Shown here: positions 16,301 through 25,772 of the stretch, piece after piece
Position numbering within the stretch: position 1 is the stretch's first letter
Layout of the letters: the number at the start of each line of letters is the position of its first letter
Source: Streptomyces sp. Tue 6430
Lineage (GTDB): Bacteria > Actinomycetota > Actinomycetes > Streptomycetales > Streptomycetaceae
Length of the DNA stretch: 64,000 nucleotides
Direction: 5' to 3'
Assembly (NCBI GenBank): GCA_021568835.1
Contig: JAKGSH010000010.1
Location: 2,480,001 to 2,544,000, forward strand
The notes under the pieces: model-generated
Databases searched by the model: none
Seen by the model: only the letters and a program-made list of their open reading frames with translations
Told to the model about the DNA's origin: nothing
Program-made: the position numbers and the translations under genes

Positions 16301-17590
16301 TCACTCGTTGGCGGCCCGCGGCCGCTCGCCGTCCTCGTACTGGTCGAACAGCGGCGTGCGGCCCCGCTCGCGCGAGCGCCGGGCCGACGCGGCGCGGCGC
16401 GCGTCGCTGCGCTCGCCGTCCTCTGCCCGTCCCGCCTCCCCGTCCGGCACGTCCTCGGCACCGTCCGCGGCGTCCCGGTCGGGCGTCTCGTCGGTCGCCT
16501 CGTGCTCGGGCGCGACGGCGCTGGACCGGGCCGAGCTCCAGGTGTCCGGCGCCCCGAGGTCCACGTCGGAGGTGGCCCGCGGCGCGACCGGCGCGGTCAC
16601 GTACGTCGGCAGCGGCACCGGTACGGGGTCCCAGCTGTCACCGTGGTCCGGCCGCCGCTGGCGTTCGCGCTGCTGGTCGACCCACTCGGCGTGGTCGGTC
16701 TGCTCGACGAGCGCCCTGCGGTCCGCGGCGAGCGCCACCAGGCCCGGGTCGGTCTCGGCCTCGGGAACCTCGTGCGGCTCCTCTGCGCCGGCGTCGAGGC
16801 CGGGGTCGGCGGAGGCGTGCGCGGCGGGGGCGGACGCCCGCCGGCGCGGCTGCCGCTCACGCAGCCGCTGGGCGGCGGCCTCGGCCTGCCTGCGGTCCAT
16901 CTGGTAGGCGAACCGGCGGTGCTCCTGGGAGCGCAGGTAGGCGATGTATCCGCTGAGCAGGACGGCGGGCACGCCGGGCGCCCACAGGAACGCCAGTCCG
17001 CCGACGGCGGCGACGATCGCGCCGAGGGTGAAGGCGAGGAAGAGGACGACGGTGGTGCGCCTGCGGCGCGCGAGGACCTTCGAGCGCTGGGCGCGCGCGG
17101 CGGCCGCCTGCGCCTGCGCGGATCCGGCGGCGGGGGCCGCCGGCGCGGAGGGCGCGCGCCGCGTCTCGGGCACGCGCGGGTGCGCCGGCGCGGTGCCGGA
17201 TTCCTGCGCGGGCCCGGTCGCCTGGGCGGCGACCTGTTCGCGGGCCTGCTCCGAGCGGGCCGGATCCGGGCGGGCCTGCTCGTGTTCCTGGACCGTCGCC
17301 GTCACCCGGGGTCGGTCCGGAGGCACGGCGAAGGCCCGGACGTCCACCGATTCGGTGGGGACGTCCGGCGCGTCGACGTCGAGCTCCTCCTCGTCGGCGG
17401 AGCGCGCCCGCAGGTCCTTGGCGTACCGGCGCTCCATGCCCGCCCGTCCGGACAGAAGCCGGATGGCGGTGCTGAAGCGCTCGGTCGGACGGGCCTCGTT
17501 CAGCTCGTCCTGCCTACGGAGCCACATCGGCACCAAGTAGGCGGCCCAGGCCCCGACGATGACTGCGTAGATCAGGCCGCTGCTGCTCAC
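16301..17590 (-). CDS. sepX: Divisome membrane protein SepX/GlpR
   Basis: 429 aa. An N-terminal helix (GLIYAVIVGAWAAYLVPMWL, residues 5-24) is followed by the conserved RRQDELNEARPTERFSTAIRLL block, a long disordered acidic/Ala-Pro linker, two close hydrophobic segments (about residues 178-222) and a Glu/Arg-rich tail. This N-terminus and topology match SepX of Streptomyces, the counterpart of corynebacterial GlpR, a membrane protein that binds the gephyrin-like Glp at the divisome. The gene cluster here (sepX, GNAT, mogA, moaC, glp) matches that partnership. The start ATG lies below a 254-base AT-rich leader. Confidence 0.8.
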   Translation of the reverse strand: MSSSGLIYAVIVGAWAAYLVPMWLRRQDELNEARPTERFSTAIRLLSGRAGMERRYAKDLRARSADEEELDVDAPDVPTESVDVRAFAVPPDRPRVTATVQEHEQARPDPARSEQAREQVAAQATGPAQESGTAPAHPRVPETRRAPSAPAAPAAGSAQAQAAAARAQRSKVLARRRRTTVVLFLAFTLGAIVAAVGGLAFLWAPGVPAVLLSGYIAYLRSQEHRRFAYQMDRRQAEAAAQRLRERQPRRRASAPAAHASADPGLDAGAEEPHEVPEAETDPGLVALAADRRALVEQTDHAEWVDQQRERQRRPDHGDSWDPVPVPLPTYVTAPVAPRATSDVDLGAPDTWSSARSSAVAPEHEATDETPDRDAADGAEDVPDGEAGRAEDGERSDARRAASARRSRERGRTPLFDQYEDGERPRAANE

Positions 17591-17844
17591 CCCTCACACG
17601 GTAGAGGGGTTTACGTGAGGCCATCCGCCAATTGAGCCGGTGTGTCGCACGATCTGGCTGATATTTCGAGCTTTTTTTGCGACCGATCCGATCAGCGGAC
17701 CGCCGGAGCGGTGAATTCCATGCTCCAGACGGTCGCCGGGCGATCATTTTCGAACATTTATTCAATTTCCGGGGTTCGCGGGATTCCCGTGGGTGTTCTG
17801 AGGGTCACGGGGCACGCTGCGTGGACGATTGCGCCGCCAGCGGT
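17591..17844. promoter_or_regulatory. AT-rich intergenic leader upstream of sepX
   Basis: 254 bases unusually AT-rich for this window, with a T7 run near 17671 and TTTTCGAACATTTATTCAATTT near 17748-17769 split by few G/C. No gene is seen. On the minus strand it separates the GNAT gene from sepX and most likely holds sepX promoters. Confidence 0.5.
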
Positions 17845-18428
17845 TCAGCAGCCCTCGGGCACCTCCTCGGCCGTGAGCGCGAACACGAGGTGGTCGCGCC
17901 AGGCCCCGTCGATGTGGAGATAACGCGGCCGCAGCCCCTCCTCGCGGAATCCGAGTTTCTCCACCACCCGGCGGCTGGGCCCGTTCTCGGGGCGAATGCA
18001 GACCTCGATGCGGTGCAGCCCGACGCTGTGGAAACAGTGGTCCACGGCCATCGCCACGGCCGTCGGCATCACCCGCGGCCGGCCACCGACTCGTCCACCC
18101 AGTAGCCGACGTGTCCCGAGCACATGGACCCCCAGGCGATCCCGGCGACCGTCAACTGCCCGACCAGCCGCCCCTGGTACTCGATGACGAACGGCAGCAT
18201 CCGGCCCGCGTTCGCCTCGGACCGCAGATGGCGGACCATCTGCCGGTAGGTCGGCCGGTGCGTGACCGGTCCGCTCGGCGCGGGCGGCGGGATGGTCGCC
18301 TCCCAGGGACGCAGCCAGTCCCGGTTGCGCCGGTTGACCTCGCGCCAGGCCCGCTGGTCGCGCAGCTTTATCGGCCGCAGGACGATGTCGCCCTCCGTCA
18401 GTTCGACGGGCCAGGAAGGGCTGTTCAG
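17845..18428 (-). pseudogene. GNAT acetyltransferase, RimJ/RimL type (frameshifted)
   Basis: About 194 aa expected. The first two thirds (VELTEGDIVLRPIKLRDQRA, later GHVGYWVDESVAGRG) and the last third (MPTAVAMAVDHCFHSVGLHR, EVCIRPENGPSRRVVEKLGF) lie in different frames. Restoring one G at 18072-18074 (coding strand GGGTG to GGGGTG) joins AGRG to VMPTAV. The start is unclear: the homologous frame has no ATG or GTG after its upstream stop, only CTG at 18428; a GTG at 18435 is in the wrong frame. Lies between mogA (overlap) and sepX, the position of the rimJ-like gene beside glpR in corynebacteria. Confidence 0.8.
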
Positions 18429-18939
18429 CTCGCACCCCCGGGGCCGGCGCCGGGTCCGGGATGGTCACCGCCGCGGAGCTGGTCCACGGCGTGCACCAGC
18501 AGGGGCTCCAGGACGGCCAGCCCGTCCCTGACCCCGCCGGTGGAACCCGGCAGATTGACGATCAGTGTGCGCTGCGCCACGCCGGCGAGACCCCGCGACA
18601 GTGCCGCGGTGGGCACCTTGTCCCGGCCGTACGCCCTGATGGCCTCCGCGATGCCCGGCACCTCGTGGTCGATGACCGCGCGGGTCGCCTCGGGGGTGCG
18701 GTCGGTGGGCGAGACGCCGGTGCCCCGGTGGTGACGACCACGTCGTAGCCGGCCGCCACGGCGGCGCGCAGGGCGGCTTCCACCGGGTCCCCGTCGGGCA
18801 CGACCCGCGGCCCGTCGACGGCGAACCCGAAGCCCGTGAGGCCGTCGGCGACCAGCGGGCCGCCCCGGTCCTCGTAGACACCGGCCGAGGCGCGGTTGGA
18901 GGCCGTCACGACCAGCGCGCGGTACGGCGCGGCGCTCAC
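18425..18939 (-). pseudogene. mogA: MogA/MoaB family molybdopterin adenylyltransferase (frameshifted)
   Basis: 171 aa expected. The N-terminal half (YRALVVTASNRASAGVYEDR, then YDVVVTTG) and C-terminal half (MPGIAEAIRAYGRDK, LSRGLAGVAQRTLIVNLPGS) are in adjacent frames. One C is missing at 18723-18726; GGGGGC on the coding strand restores TTGGTGVSPTDRTPEATR, the molybdopterin-binding motif. GTG start overlaps the moaC stop by 4 bases. MogA activates molybdopterin by adenylation before metal insertion by MoeA, whose gene is two genes upstream. Break probably an artefact. Confidence 0.87.
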
Positions 18940-19448
18940 GGCCGGCTCCAGTCGCCCGACTTGCCGCCCGTCTTCTCCTCGACCCGCACGTCCGTGATGA
19001 CCGCTCCCTTGTCGACCGCCTTCACCATGTCGATCACGGTGAGCGCGGCGACGGAGACCGCGGTGAGGGCCTCCATCTCGACGCCCGTACGGTCCGTGGT
19101 CCGCACCGTGGCGGTGATCTCGACGGCGTCGTCCGCGACCGACAGGTCCAGTTTCACACCGGAGACGGCCAGCGGGTGACACAGGGGGATGAGGTCGGGC
19201 GTGCGCTTGGCGCCCATGATGCCCGCGATCCGGGCGGTGGCCAGCGCGTCCCCCTTGGGGACCCCTTCGCCGCGCAGCAGCTCGACCACGCGGGGAGAGA
19301 CGACGACGCGCCCGCTGGCGCGCGCCGTCCGCGCCGTCACGTCCTTGCCGGACACGTCGACCATGCGGGCGGCGCCCGCCTCGTCGACGTGCGTCAGTCG
19401 GTCCTGCACAGGGGGTCCGGGGGTCTTCCCCCGGGAAGGGACAGTCAT
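18936..19448 (-). CDS. moaC: Cyclic pyranopterin monophosphate synthase MoaC
   Basis: 170 aa. Converts the cyclised GTP product of MoaA to cyclic pyranopterin monophosphate, the first committed intermediate of molybdenum cofactor. LTHVDEAGAARMVDVSGKDVT near the N-terminus, KGDALATARIAGIMGAKRTPDLIPLCHP near residues 60-87, and GVEMEALTAVSVAALTVIDMVKA are the family blocks, including the catalytic KxxD region. ATG at 19448 is preferred to one 14 codons upstream. Overlaps mogA by 4 bases; 107 bases separate it from glp/moeA upstream. Confidence 0.93.
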   Translation of the reverse strand: MTVPSRGKTPGPPVQDRLTHVDEAGAARMVDVSGKDVTARTARASGRVVVSPRVVELLRGEGVPKGDALATARIAGIMGAKRTPDLIPLCHPLAVSGVKLDLSVADDAVEITATVRTTDRTGVEMEALTAVSVAALTVIDMVKAVDKGAVITDVRVEEKTGGKSGDWSRP

Positions 19449-19555
19449 GGTGGTGTGGCGCTCCCGGTCCGGGCGTGTGGTGCGCGACACGGTACCCCCA
19501 TGCGGGGGCCCGCGGCGGACCAGGACCGGCCCGCGGACCCGCCCCCGCGGGTGCC

Positions 19556-20878
19556 TCAGCCGAGCAGGACGACCTCGACCTCGCTCCCCGGCTCGACGGA
19601 CTCCACGTCCTCGGGGACGACGATCAGCGAGTCGGCGTGCGCGAGGGCCGCGACCAGGTGCGAGCCGGCGCCGCCCACCGGACGCACGGCGCCCTCGGCG
19701 CAGGTCGCGCGCAGGAACTGCCGGCGCCCCTTCGGCGAGGACAGCGCCCGGTCCGCGACGAGCTTCGCGCGGGTGGTGGGCCGGTGGACGTCCGTGAGTC
19801 CCATGAGGGTGCGGATCGCGGGCCGCACGAACAGCTCGAAGGAGACGTACGACGACACCGGGTTGCCGGGCAGGGCCAGCAGCGGGGTGTGGTCGGGGCC
19901 GATGGAGCCGAAGCCCTGGGGCTTGCCGGGCTGCATGGCGAGCTTGCGGAAGTCGATGCCGCTGCCCGCCTCGTCCTCGTCCCCGACGTGCGACAGGGCC
20001 TCCTTGACGACGTCGTACGCGCCGACGCTCACGCCGCCGGTGGTGACCACCAGGTCGGCGCGGACCAGCTGGTCCTCGATGGTGGACCGCAGGGTCTCGG
20101 CGTCGTCGGCGACCGCGCCCACCCGGTAGGCGATGGCGCCGGCGTCGCGGGCGGCGGCGGTGAGGGCGAAGCTGTTGGAGTCGTAGATCTGGCCGCCGCG
20201 CAGTTCCTCGCCGGGCTGGACGAGTTCGCTGCCCGTGGACAGGACGACGACGCGCGGGCGCGGGCGGACCCGGGCCGTGCCGCGTCCGACGGCGGCGAGC
20301 AGGGCGATCTGCGGCGGGCCGAGGACGGTGCCGGCCTCCAGGGCGCGGTCACCGGCCCGCACGTCGCTGCCCTTGGCGCGCACGTGCGCCCGCGCCTCGG
20401 CGGAGCGGTACACGCGGACCTGCCCCGAGGCCTGTTCGGGGGCGAGGCTGCGGGCGCGCATCCCGTCGACGGGGCCCTCGCCGAGGCCCCCGTCGGTCCA
20501 CTCCACCGGGACGACGGCCTCGGCGCCGGGCGGCAGCGGGGCCCCGGTCATGATCCGGGCGGCCTGTCCGGGCCCGACGTGCAGGAGGCCGGCCTGGCCG
20601 GCGGCGACGTCCCCGACGACCTCCAGGACGGCCGGGTACTCCTCGCTCGCGCCCGCGACGTCCGCGACCCGCACCGCGTACCCGTCCATCGAGCTGTTGT
20701 CGAAGGGCGGCAGCGAGAGAGGGACCGTGACGTCCTCGACCAGGACGCAGCCCTGGGCATCGGGCAGTCGCAGCTCGATGGGTTCCAGGGGGCGGACGGC
20801 GGCGAGGATGTCCTCCAGGTGCTCGTCCACCGACCACAGACGGTCCTGTCCGGCGGTGCGGGGCGCGGCGGTGCTCAA
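19556..20878 (-). CDS. glp: Gephyrin-like molybdotransferase Glp (MoeA family)
   Basis: 440 aa. Domain order of MoeA: N-terminal domains with LPPFDNSSMDGYAVR near residues 56-70, then the MoCF-fold domain with VVVLSTGSELV and the molybdopterin motif VTTGGVSVGAYD near residue 280, LPGNPVSS, and a C-terminal beta domain. TTG start overlaps the galU stop by 4 bases. MoeA inserts molybdate into adenylated molybdopterin; in actinobacteria the Glp member has been recruited to the divisome with the membrane receptor GlpR/SepX. Which role this copy has cannot be told from sequence, but sepX lies 4 genes away. Confidence 0.88.
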   Translation of the reverse strand: MSTAAPRTAGQDRLWSVDEHLEDILAAVRPLEPIELRLPDAQGCVLVEDVTVPLSLPPFDNSSMDGYAVRVADVAGASEEYPAVLEVVGDVAAGQAGLLHVGPGQAARIMTGAPLPPGAEAVVPVEWTDGGLGEGPVDGMRARSLAPEQASGQVRVYRSAEARAHVRAKGSDVRAGDRALEAGTVLGPPQIALLAAVGRGTARVRPRPRVVVLSTGSELVQPGEELRGGQIYDSNSFALTAAARDAGAIAYRVGAVADDAETLRSTIEDQLVRADLVVTTGGVSVGAYDVVKEALSHVGDEDEAGSGIDFRKLAMQPGKPQGFGSIGPDHTPLLALPGNPVSSYVSFELFVRPAIRTLMGLTDVHRPTTRAKLVADRALSSPKGRRQFLRATCAEGAVRPVGGAGSHLVAALAHADSLIVVPEDVESVEPGSEVEVVLLG

Positions 20879-21786
20879 GGCTGTTGCATCTCCTCGGTGA
20901 CGTAACGGCGAAGCCAGGACCGGAAGTCCGGTCCCAGATCCTCACGTTCGCACGCGAGTCTGACAATGGCACGCAGATAGTCGCCGCGGTCGCCCGTGTC
21001 ATAGCGGCGGCCCGTGAAGACGACGCCGTGCACCGGGCCGCCGGCCTTCTCGTCCTGCGCGAGCTGCTGGAGGGCGTCGGTGAGCTGGATCTCGCCGCCG
21101 CGCCCGGGCTCGGTGCGGCGGAGTATGTCGAAGACGGCCGGGTCGAGGACGTAGCGTCCGATGATCGCGTAGTTCGACGGGGCGTCCGCCGGCTCCGGCT
21201 TCTCCACCAGGCCGGTCACCTTGACGACGCCGCCGTCCGCGGTGTCCTCCACGGCGGCGCAGCCGTAGAGGTGGATCTGCTCGGGGGCGACCTCCATGAG
21301 GGCGACGACGCTGCCGCCGTGCCGCTCCCGCACCTCGATCATCTGCTGGAGCAGCGGGTCGCGGGGGTCGATCAGGTCGTCGCCCAGCAGGACGGCGAAG
21401 GGCTCCTGCCCGACGTGCGGGGCCGCGCAGAGCACCGCGTGTCCGAGTCCCCTGGGGTCGCCCTGTCGCACGTAGTGCATGGTCGCCAGGTCGCTGGACT
21501 GCTGGACCTTGGCGAGGCGGGCGGCGTCGCCCTTCTTCTGAAGTGCCGACTCCAGTTCGTAGTTGCGGTCGAAGTGGTCCTCGAGCGGGCGCTTGTTGCG
21601 TCCGGTGATCATGAGGACGTCGTCGAGGCCGGCGGCGACGGCCTCCTCGACCACGTACTGGATCGCGGGCTTGTCCACGACCGGCAGCATCTCCTTGGGA
21701 GTGGCCTTGGTCGCCGGCAGGAACCGGGTGCCGAGGCCGGCTGCGGGGATGACAGCCTTGCTGATCCTGGGGTGCGACTGAGTCAT
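20875..21786 (-). CDS. galU: UTP-glucose-1-phosphate uridylyltransferase GalU
   Basis: 303 aa, usual length. KAVIPAAGLGTRFLPATKA at residues 10-28 contains the nucleotide-binding G-x-G-T-R signature and catalytic Lys; GLDDVLMITGRNKRPLEDHFD, FAVLLGDDLID and GLVEKPEPADAPSNYAIIGRYVL follow as in the family. Makes UDP-glucose for wall polymers, trehalose and glycosylation. ATG start; first gene of the galU-glp operon, divergent from 5-formyl-THF cyclo-ligase with a 93-base shared promoter region. Confidence 0.95.
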   Translation of the reverse strand: MTQSHPRISKAVIPAAGLGTRFLPATKATPKEMLPVVDKPAIQYVVEEAVAAGLDDVLMITGRNKRPLEDHFDRNYELESALQKKGDAARLAKVQQSSDLATMHYVRQGDPRGLGHAVLCAAPHVGQEPFAVLLGDDLIDPRDPLLQQMIEVRERHGGSVVALMEVAPEQIHLYGCAAVEDTADGGVVKVTGLVEKPEPADAPSNYAIIGRYVLDPAVFDILRRTEPGRGGEIQLTDALQQLAQDEKAGGPVHGVVFTGRRYDTGDRGDYLRAIVRLACEREDLGPDFRSWLRRYVTEEMQQP

Positions 21787-21879
21787 GTCGGGAACCTTAT
21801 CCGGTGGCTATGTGAGGTATCTGTAGCTCCGGTTAATTCATGATCATATGAGCGTACGAGGATCGCGCGGGAGCCACAC

Positions 21880-22497
21880 ATGAGCCACACCGAAGGCGGA
21901 GCAGAGTCTCACAAACGTACGTTGCGGGGAGAGTTCCTCACGGTGAGGAACAGGTTGACGACGGACGACCTGCGGGAGGCCGCCACCCTGCTCGCCGAGC
22001 GCGCGCTGGGGATCCCGGAGTTGACCGCCGCGCGGACCGTCGCGGCGTACGTCTCCGTGGGCAGCGAGCCGGGCACGCTCGCGCTGCTGGACGCGCTGCT
22101 CGCGCGGGGCGTACGGGTCCTGCTCCCCGCGCTGCTGCCCGACAACGACCTCGACTGGGGCGCCTACACCGGCGAGGGCTCTCTCGCGCGGGTCCGGCAC
22201 GGCGGGAAGATGACCCTCTTCGAGCCCGCGGGCGAGCGGCTGGGGCCCGACGCCGTGGCGGACGCCGACGTGGTGCTGCTGCCGGGTCTCGCCGTCGACG
22301 CGCGCGGCATGCGCCTCGGCCGCGGCGGCGGGTCGTACGACCGCGTGCTGGCGCGGCTGGAACGCGCGGGCGCGGATCCCTCCCTGCTGGTGCTGCTGTA
22401 CGACGGCGAGGTCGTCGGGCACCTCCCCGAGGAGCCGCACGACCGGCCGGTCGACGCCGTGGTGACGCCGTCGGGGGTGCGGCGCTTCACCGGCTGA
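21880..22497 (+). CDS. 5-formyltetrahydrofolate cyclo-ligase
   Basis: 205 aa. Converts 5-formyl-THF to 5,10-methenyl-THF with ATP. KRTLRGEFLTVRNRLT near the N-terminus, VAAYVSVGSEPGT, VLLPGLAVDARGMRLGRGGGSYDRVLAR (the substrate/ATP site with G-R-G-G-G-Y/S-Y-D) and VVTPSGVRRF are the family motifs. Divergent from galU, as in other streptomycetes. A 34-bp palindromic terminator follows. Confidence 0.94.
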   Translation: MSHTEGGAESHKRTLRGEFLTVRNRLTTDDLREAATLLAERALGIPELTAARTVAAYVSVGSEPGTLALLDALLARGVRVLLPALLPDNDLDWGAYTGEGSLARVRHGGKMTLFEPAGERLGPDAVADADVVLLPGLAVDARGMRLGRGGGSYDRVLARLERAGADPSLLVLLYDGEVVGHLPEEPHDRPVDAVVTPSGVRRFTG

Positions 22498-22559
22498 CGG
22501 CGGACGGAACGAACGAGGCGGACAGGGCGGACGGGCGGACGGGGACGCCGCGTATCGGA

Positions 22560-22593
22560 AAGGGGCCCTCCACGCGCGCGTGGAGGGCCCCTT
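22560..22593. terminator. 34-bp palindromic terminator between convergent genes
   Basis: Perfect palindrome with AAGGGGCC/GGCCCCTT ends and GCGC centre, between the cyclo-ligase stop at 22497 and the penicillin acylase stop at 22641; can serve both strands. Three CACCGGCT-type units follow at 22617-22642. Confidence 0.88.
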
Positions 22594-22640
22594 CAGCGGT
22601 TCAGCCGTTCAGTCGTTCACCGGCTCACCGGCTCACCGGC

Positions 22641-25501
22641 TCACGGCTTCAGCACGAGGGTGTCGACCGTGCTGTCGTCGACCGCCTTGGACTTGAACGA
22701 CCAGTCGAGCAGCTCGCCCTTGGCCCACTTGTCCGTCTGGTCGGTGTAATGGGCGCTGAAGACGTGCCCGGAGGCGCCGGTGAGGTTGATCCACTTCGAC
22801 TTGTCGAGGTCGTCGAGGTTGACCACCATCCGCATCGACGGCACCCACACGACGTCGTAGCCGCCCGCGGCGTTCCAGCCGGTCGCGTCGACCGCCGCCT
22901 CGCCGCCGCCGAGCTTCCACGGGCCGCGGTTGAGGAGGTACTGGAGGAAGCCGGGGCCGCTGGTGCCCAGGGTCTGGTTCTTCAGGAACAGGCGGTGCAG
23001 CCGGCCCCAGCTCCAGGAGTCGATGTCCTTGCCGAGCTTGGCGGTCAGCTCCCAGCGGGCGTCGATCATGGCGCGCTCGAACAGCGCGTCACGGTCCTTC
23101 TCGGCTCCGGGGCGGGTGCCCGCCTCGGGCGTCGTCCACCAGTCGCTGTCCGGCTTCTCCATGAGGTTGCGCACGACCTCGAACCAGCGGTCGCCGCCGT
23201 CCGGCTGCGCCTGGTCGCCGTCGCGCTGCCCGCACTCGCGGACCTTGTCCTTGTCGTCGACCGGACCGGTGGTGTCGACCGGGTCGACCCACAGGCACTG
23301 GCCCTCGACGCGCAGTTCCTTGGGCAGCTTGTGGCCGAAGGCCAGCTTGAGGATGTTGCGCCACACCGCGTTGAAGTACGCGGCCGCCGCCGAGTCGGCG
23401 TCCTGGGTGCGGTTCCAGCCCTGGAGCAGTTCCTGCGCCTCACGGACGTCCGCGTCGTCCAGGTTGATCTTCAGCAGCGTCGGCACCAGCATGTTCGCGA
23501 TCTCGCTGGCGTTGTCCGTCTGCATCTGGCGCATGTCGTCGGTGGAGACCTTGCCGCCGCCCTTGATCTTCTGCTTGATCAGGTCGGTGATCCGCTGGCT
23601 GCGGGTGCCGTAGCCCCAGTCCGTGGTGAGCGTGTAGGGGTACTTCTCCGGGTCGACCACGGCCTGGTTGGCGGTGACGATGTAGCCGCGCTCCGGGTCG
23701 TACTCGTAGGGCAGCTGGTCGAAGTCCAGGTAGTCGCCCCACTTGTTCTTCGACTCCCAGCCCAGGGTCGGGACCCGGCCGTCGAGGCCCTTCGCGCGCG
23801 TGGGGATCTTTCCGGGCAGCTGGTAGCCGATGTGGTTCTTCGTGTCGGCGTAGACGAGGTTCTGCGAGGGCACGTCGAACTTCTCGGCCGCCTTGCGGAA
23901 GCCGTCCCAGTCGGCCGCCTTGTTCATGGCGAACACGGCGTCCATGGTGTTGCCCGGCTCCAGCGCCGTCCACTTCAGGGCGACCGCGTAGCCGTTCCCG
24001 CGGTCGGGGGCGTCGTCGTCGACGGTGGCCTTCCTGCCGACCTTGACCAGGTCGTCGTCGCGGTCGGACAGCAGGGGCATGTGGTCGGCGGTCTGCCGGA
24101 CGACGATCTTCTTCGCGGCGCCGCCGGCGACCTTGATGGTCTCCTCGCGGGTGAGGAAGGGCCTGACCTTGCCGTCGTAGAGGTAGCCGTCGCCGGACAG
24201 CTTCTCCAGGTAGAGGTCGGTGACGTCGACACCGGAGTTGGTCATGCCCCAGGCGATGTCCCCGTTGTGGCCGATTATCACGCCGGGCATGCCCGCGAAG
24301 GTGTAGCCGGAGACGTCGTACTGGCACGTGGCGGAGACCTTGCGGCAGTGCAGGCCCATCTGGTACCAGACGGACGGCAGCGAGGCCGACAGGTGCGGGT
24401 CGTTGGCCAGCAGCGGCTTGCCGGTGATGGTGTGCTCGCCGGCGACGACCCAGGAGTTGGAACCGATGCCGTTGCCGTTCACGCCGACCGCCGTGGGCAG
24501 GTCGTCGAGGACGTCGTAGAGGCCCGCGAGCTGGCTCTCCAGGGCCGAGCCGGACGTACCGGTGGAGGTGCCGGTACCGGAACCGGTACCGCCGGTCGTG
24601 CCGTCCGCGGAGGAGCCGGAGCCGGTGCCGCCGGTCGTGCCGTCCGCGGAGGAGCCGTCCGCGGAGGAGCCGGCATCCCCAGAGCCGGCAGAGCCGTCGG
24701 AGCTTCCGGAGCCGCTCTGCTCGAACGTCTCGGACAGCTCGTCGTACTGGCCCTCCTGGACGATCGGCTTGTTGCGGTCGTACGGATACCGCGGGTACAG
24801 GTCGGCGATCTGCTGCGGGCCGAGGCGGCTGGTCAGCAGGGCGCGGTCGATCTCGTCCTGCATGTTGCCGCGCAGGTCCCAGGCCATCGCCTTCAGCCAG
24901 GAGACCGAGTCGACGGGCGTCCACTCGGCGGGCTTGTAGTCGTTGGTGAAGCCGAGCGCCGCGTACTCCAGCGAGATGTCCTCGCCGTCCTTGCCCCGGA
25001 GGTAGGCGTTGACCCCCTTGGCGTACGCCTGGAGGTACTTCTTGGTGTCGGCCGAGAGCTCCTTGTCGTACTCCTGCTCGGCGATCCGGTCCCAGCCGAG
25101 GGTGCGCAGGAACTCGTCGTTGTCGATCTGGCTCTTGCCGAACATCTCCGACAGGCGGCCGGACGTCATGTGCCGGCGCACGTCCATCTCGTAGAACCGG
25201 TCCTGCGCCTGGACGAATCCCTGCGCCATGAACAGGTCCGCGTCGGAGGACGCGTAGATCTGCGGGATGCCGTAGCCGTCCCGCTTCACGTCCACCGGCC
25301 CGGACAGGCCGTCGAGCGTGATCGAGCCCTTGGTCTGCGGGAAGGAGGCGCGGACGGTACTGATGGACCAGTAACCGCCGAACGCGATGCCCCTATGAGG
25401 GCCAGAACCAGGACGAGAACGATAAGTCGGGCTTTGCGCCCCTTCTTCCTGCCGGACTCGGCGGGCTTGTCACCCGTTGTGGCGGTGGTGTTGGGGGGCA
25501 T
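22641..25501 (-). pseudogene. Penicillin acylase family protein (frameshifted near N-terminus)
   Basis: 953 aa expected, Ntn-hydrolase of the penicillin/cephalosporin or acyl-homoserine lactone acylase family, secreted or anchored (RKARLIVLVLVLALIGG TM near residue 30). The alpha region begins KRDGYGIPQIYASSD and has QAQDRFYEMDVRRHMTSGRL; the autocatalytic nucleophile Ser is in GSNSWV near residue 350. Between them is a Ser/Gly/Asp/Ala/Thr-rich insert of about 60 residues. C-terminal GHVFSAHYTDQ block present. One C is missing at 25390-25393; restoring it joins LIGG to IAFGGYWS. ATG at 25501 preceded by AGGACA. Likely amide hydrolase outside the cell; substrate unknown. Confidence 0.88.
24583..24672. 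repeat. 39-bp-period coding repeat in penicillin acylase
   Basis: A 36-base unit at 24583-24618 recurs with one change at 24622-24657, followed by a 15-base partial copy. It encodes the repeated SSADGTTGGTGSG segment just before the catalytic serine region. Confidence 0.85.
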
Positions 25502-25772
25502 CGCTGTCCTTGCTGTCCTAACGCGAGCGGCAGGTCGGGCCATGACTGTGAATGAGCGCTGGAGCAACCATAGGCGCAGGGGTCCGCGCCACTTGACGCG
25601 GAGTCGGCAACCAGCACGCAAGGACGTTCGATCTCCCGACGGCGAGCGTCAAGAAATCGTCAAGAGTTAGGTAAGGTAACGAAGTAATCGGATCCGTGAT
25701 GCCACCGCTTCGTGTCCGATGTACGTATGTGTCCCGCGCGCGAGACGCGCGGACCAGCGAAGGGAACCGCCG

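Noticed and set aside
22749..25670. Long + strand frame opposite the penicillin acylase
   Set aside because: Val/Gly/Arg/Asp-rich shadow without family motifs; opposite strand carries the real protein.
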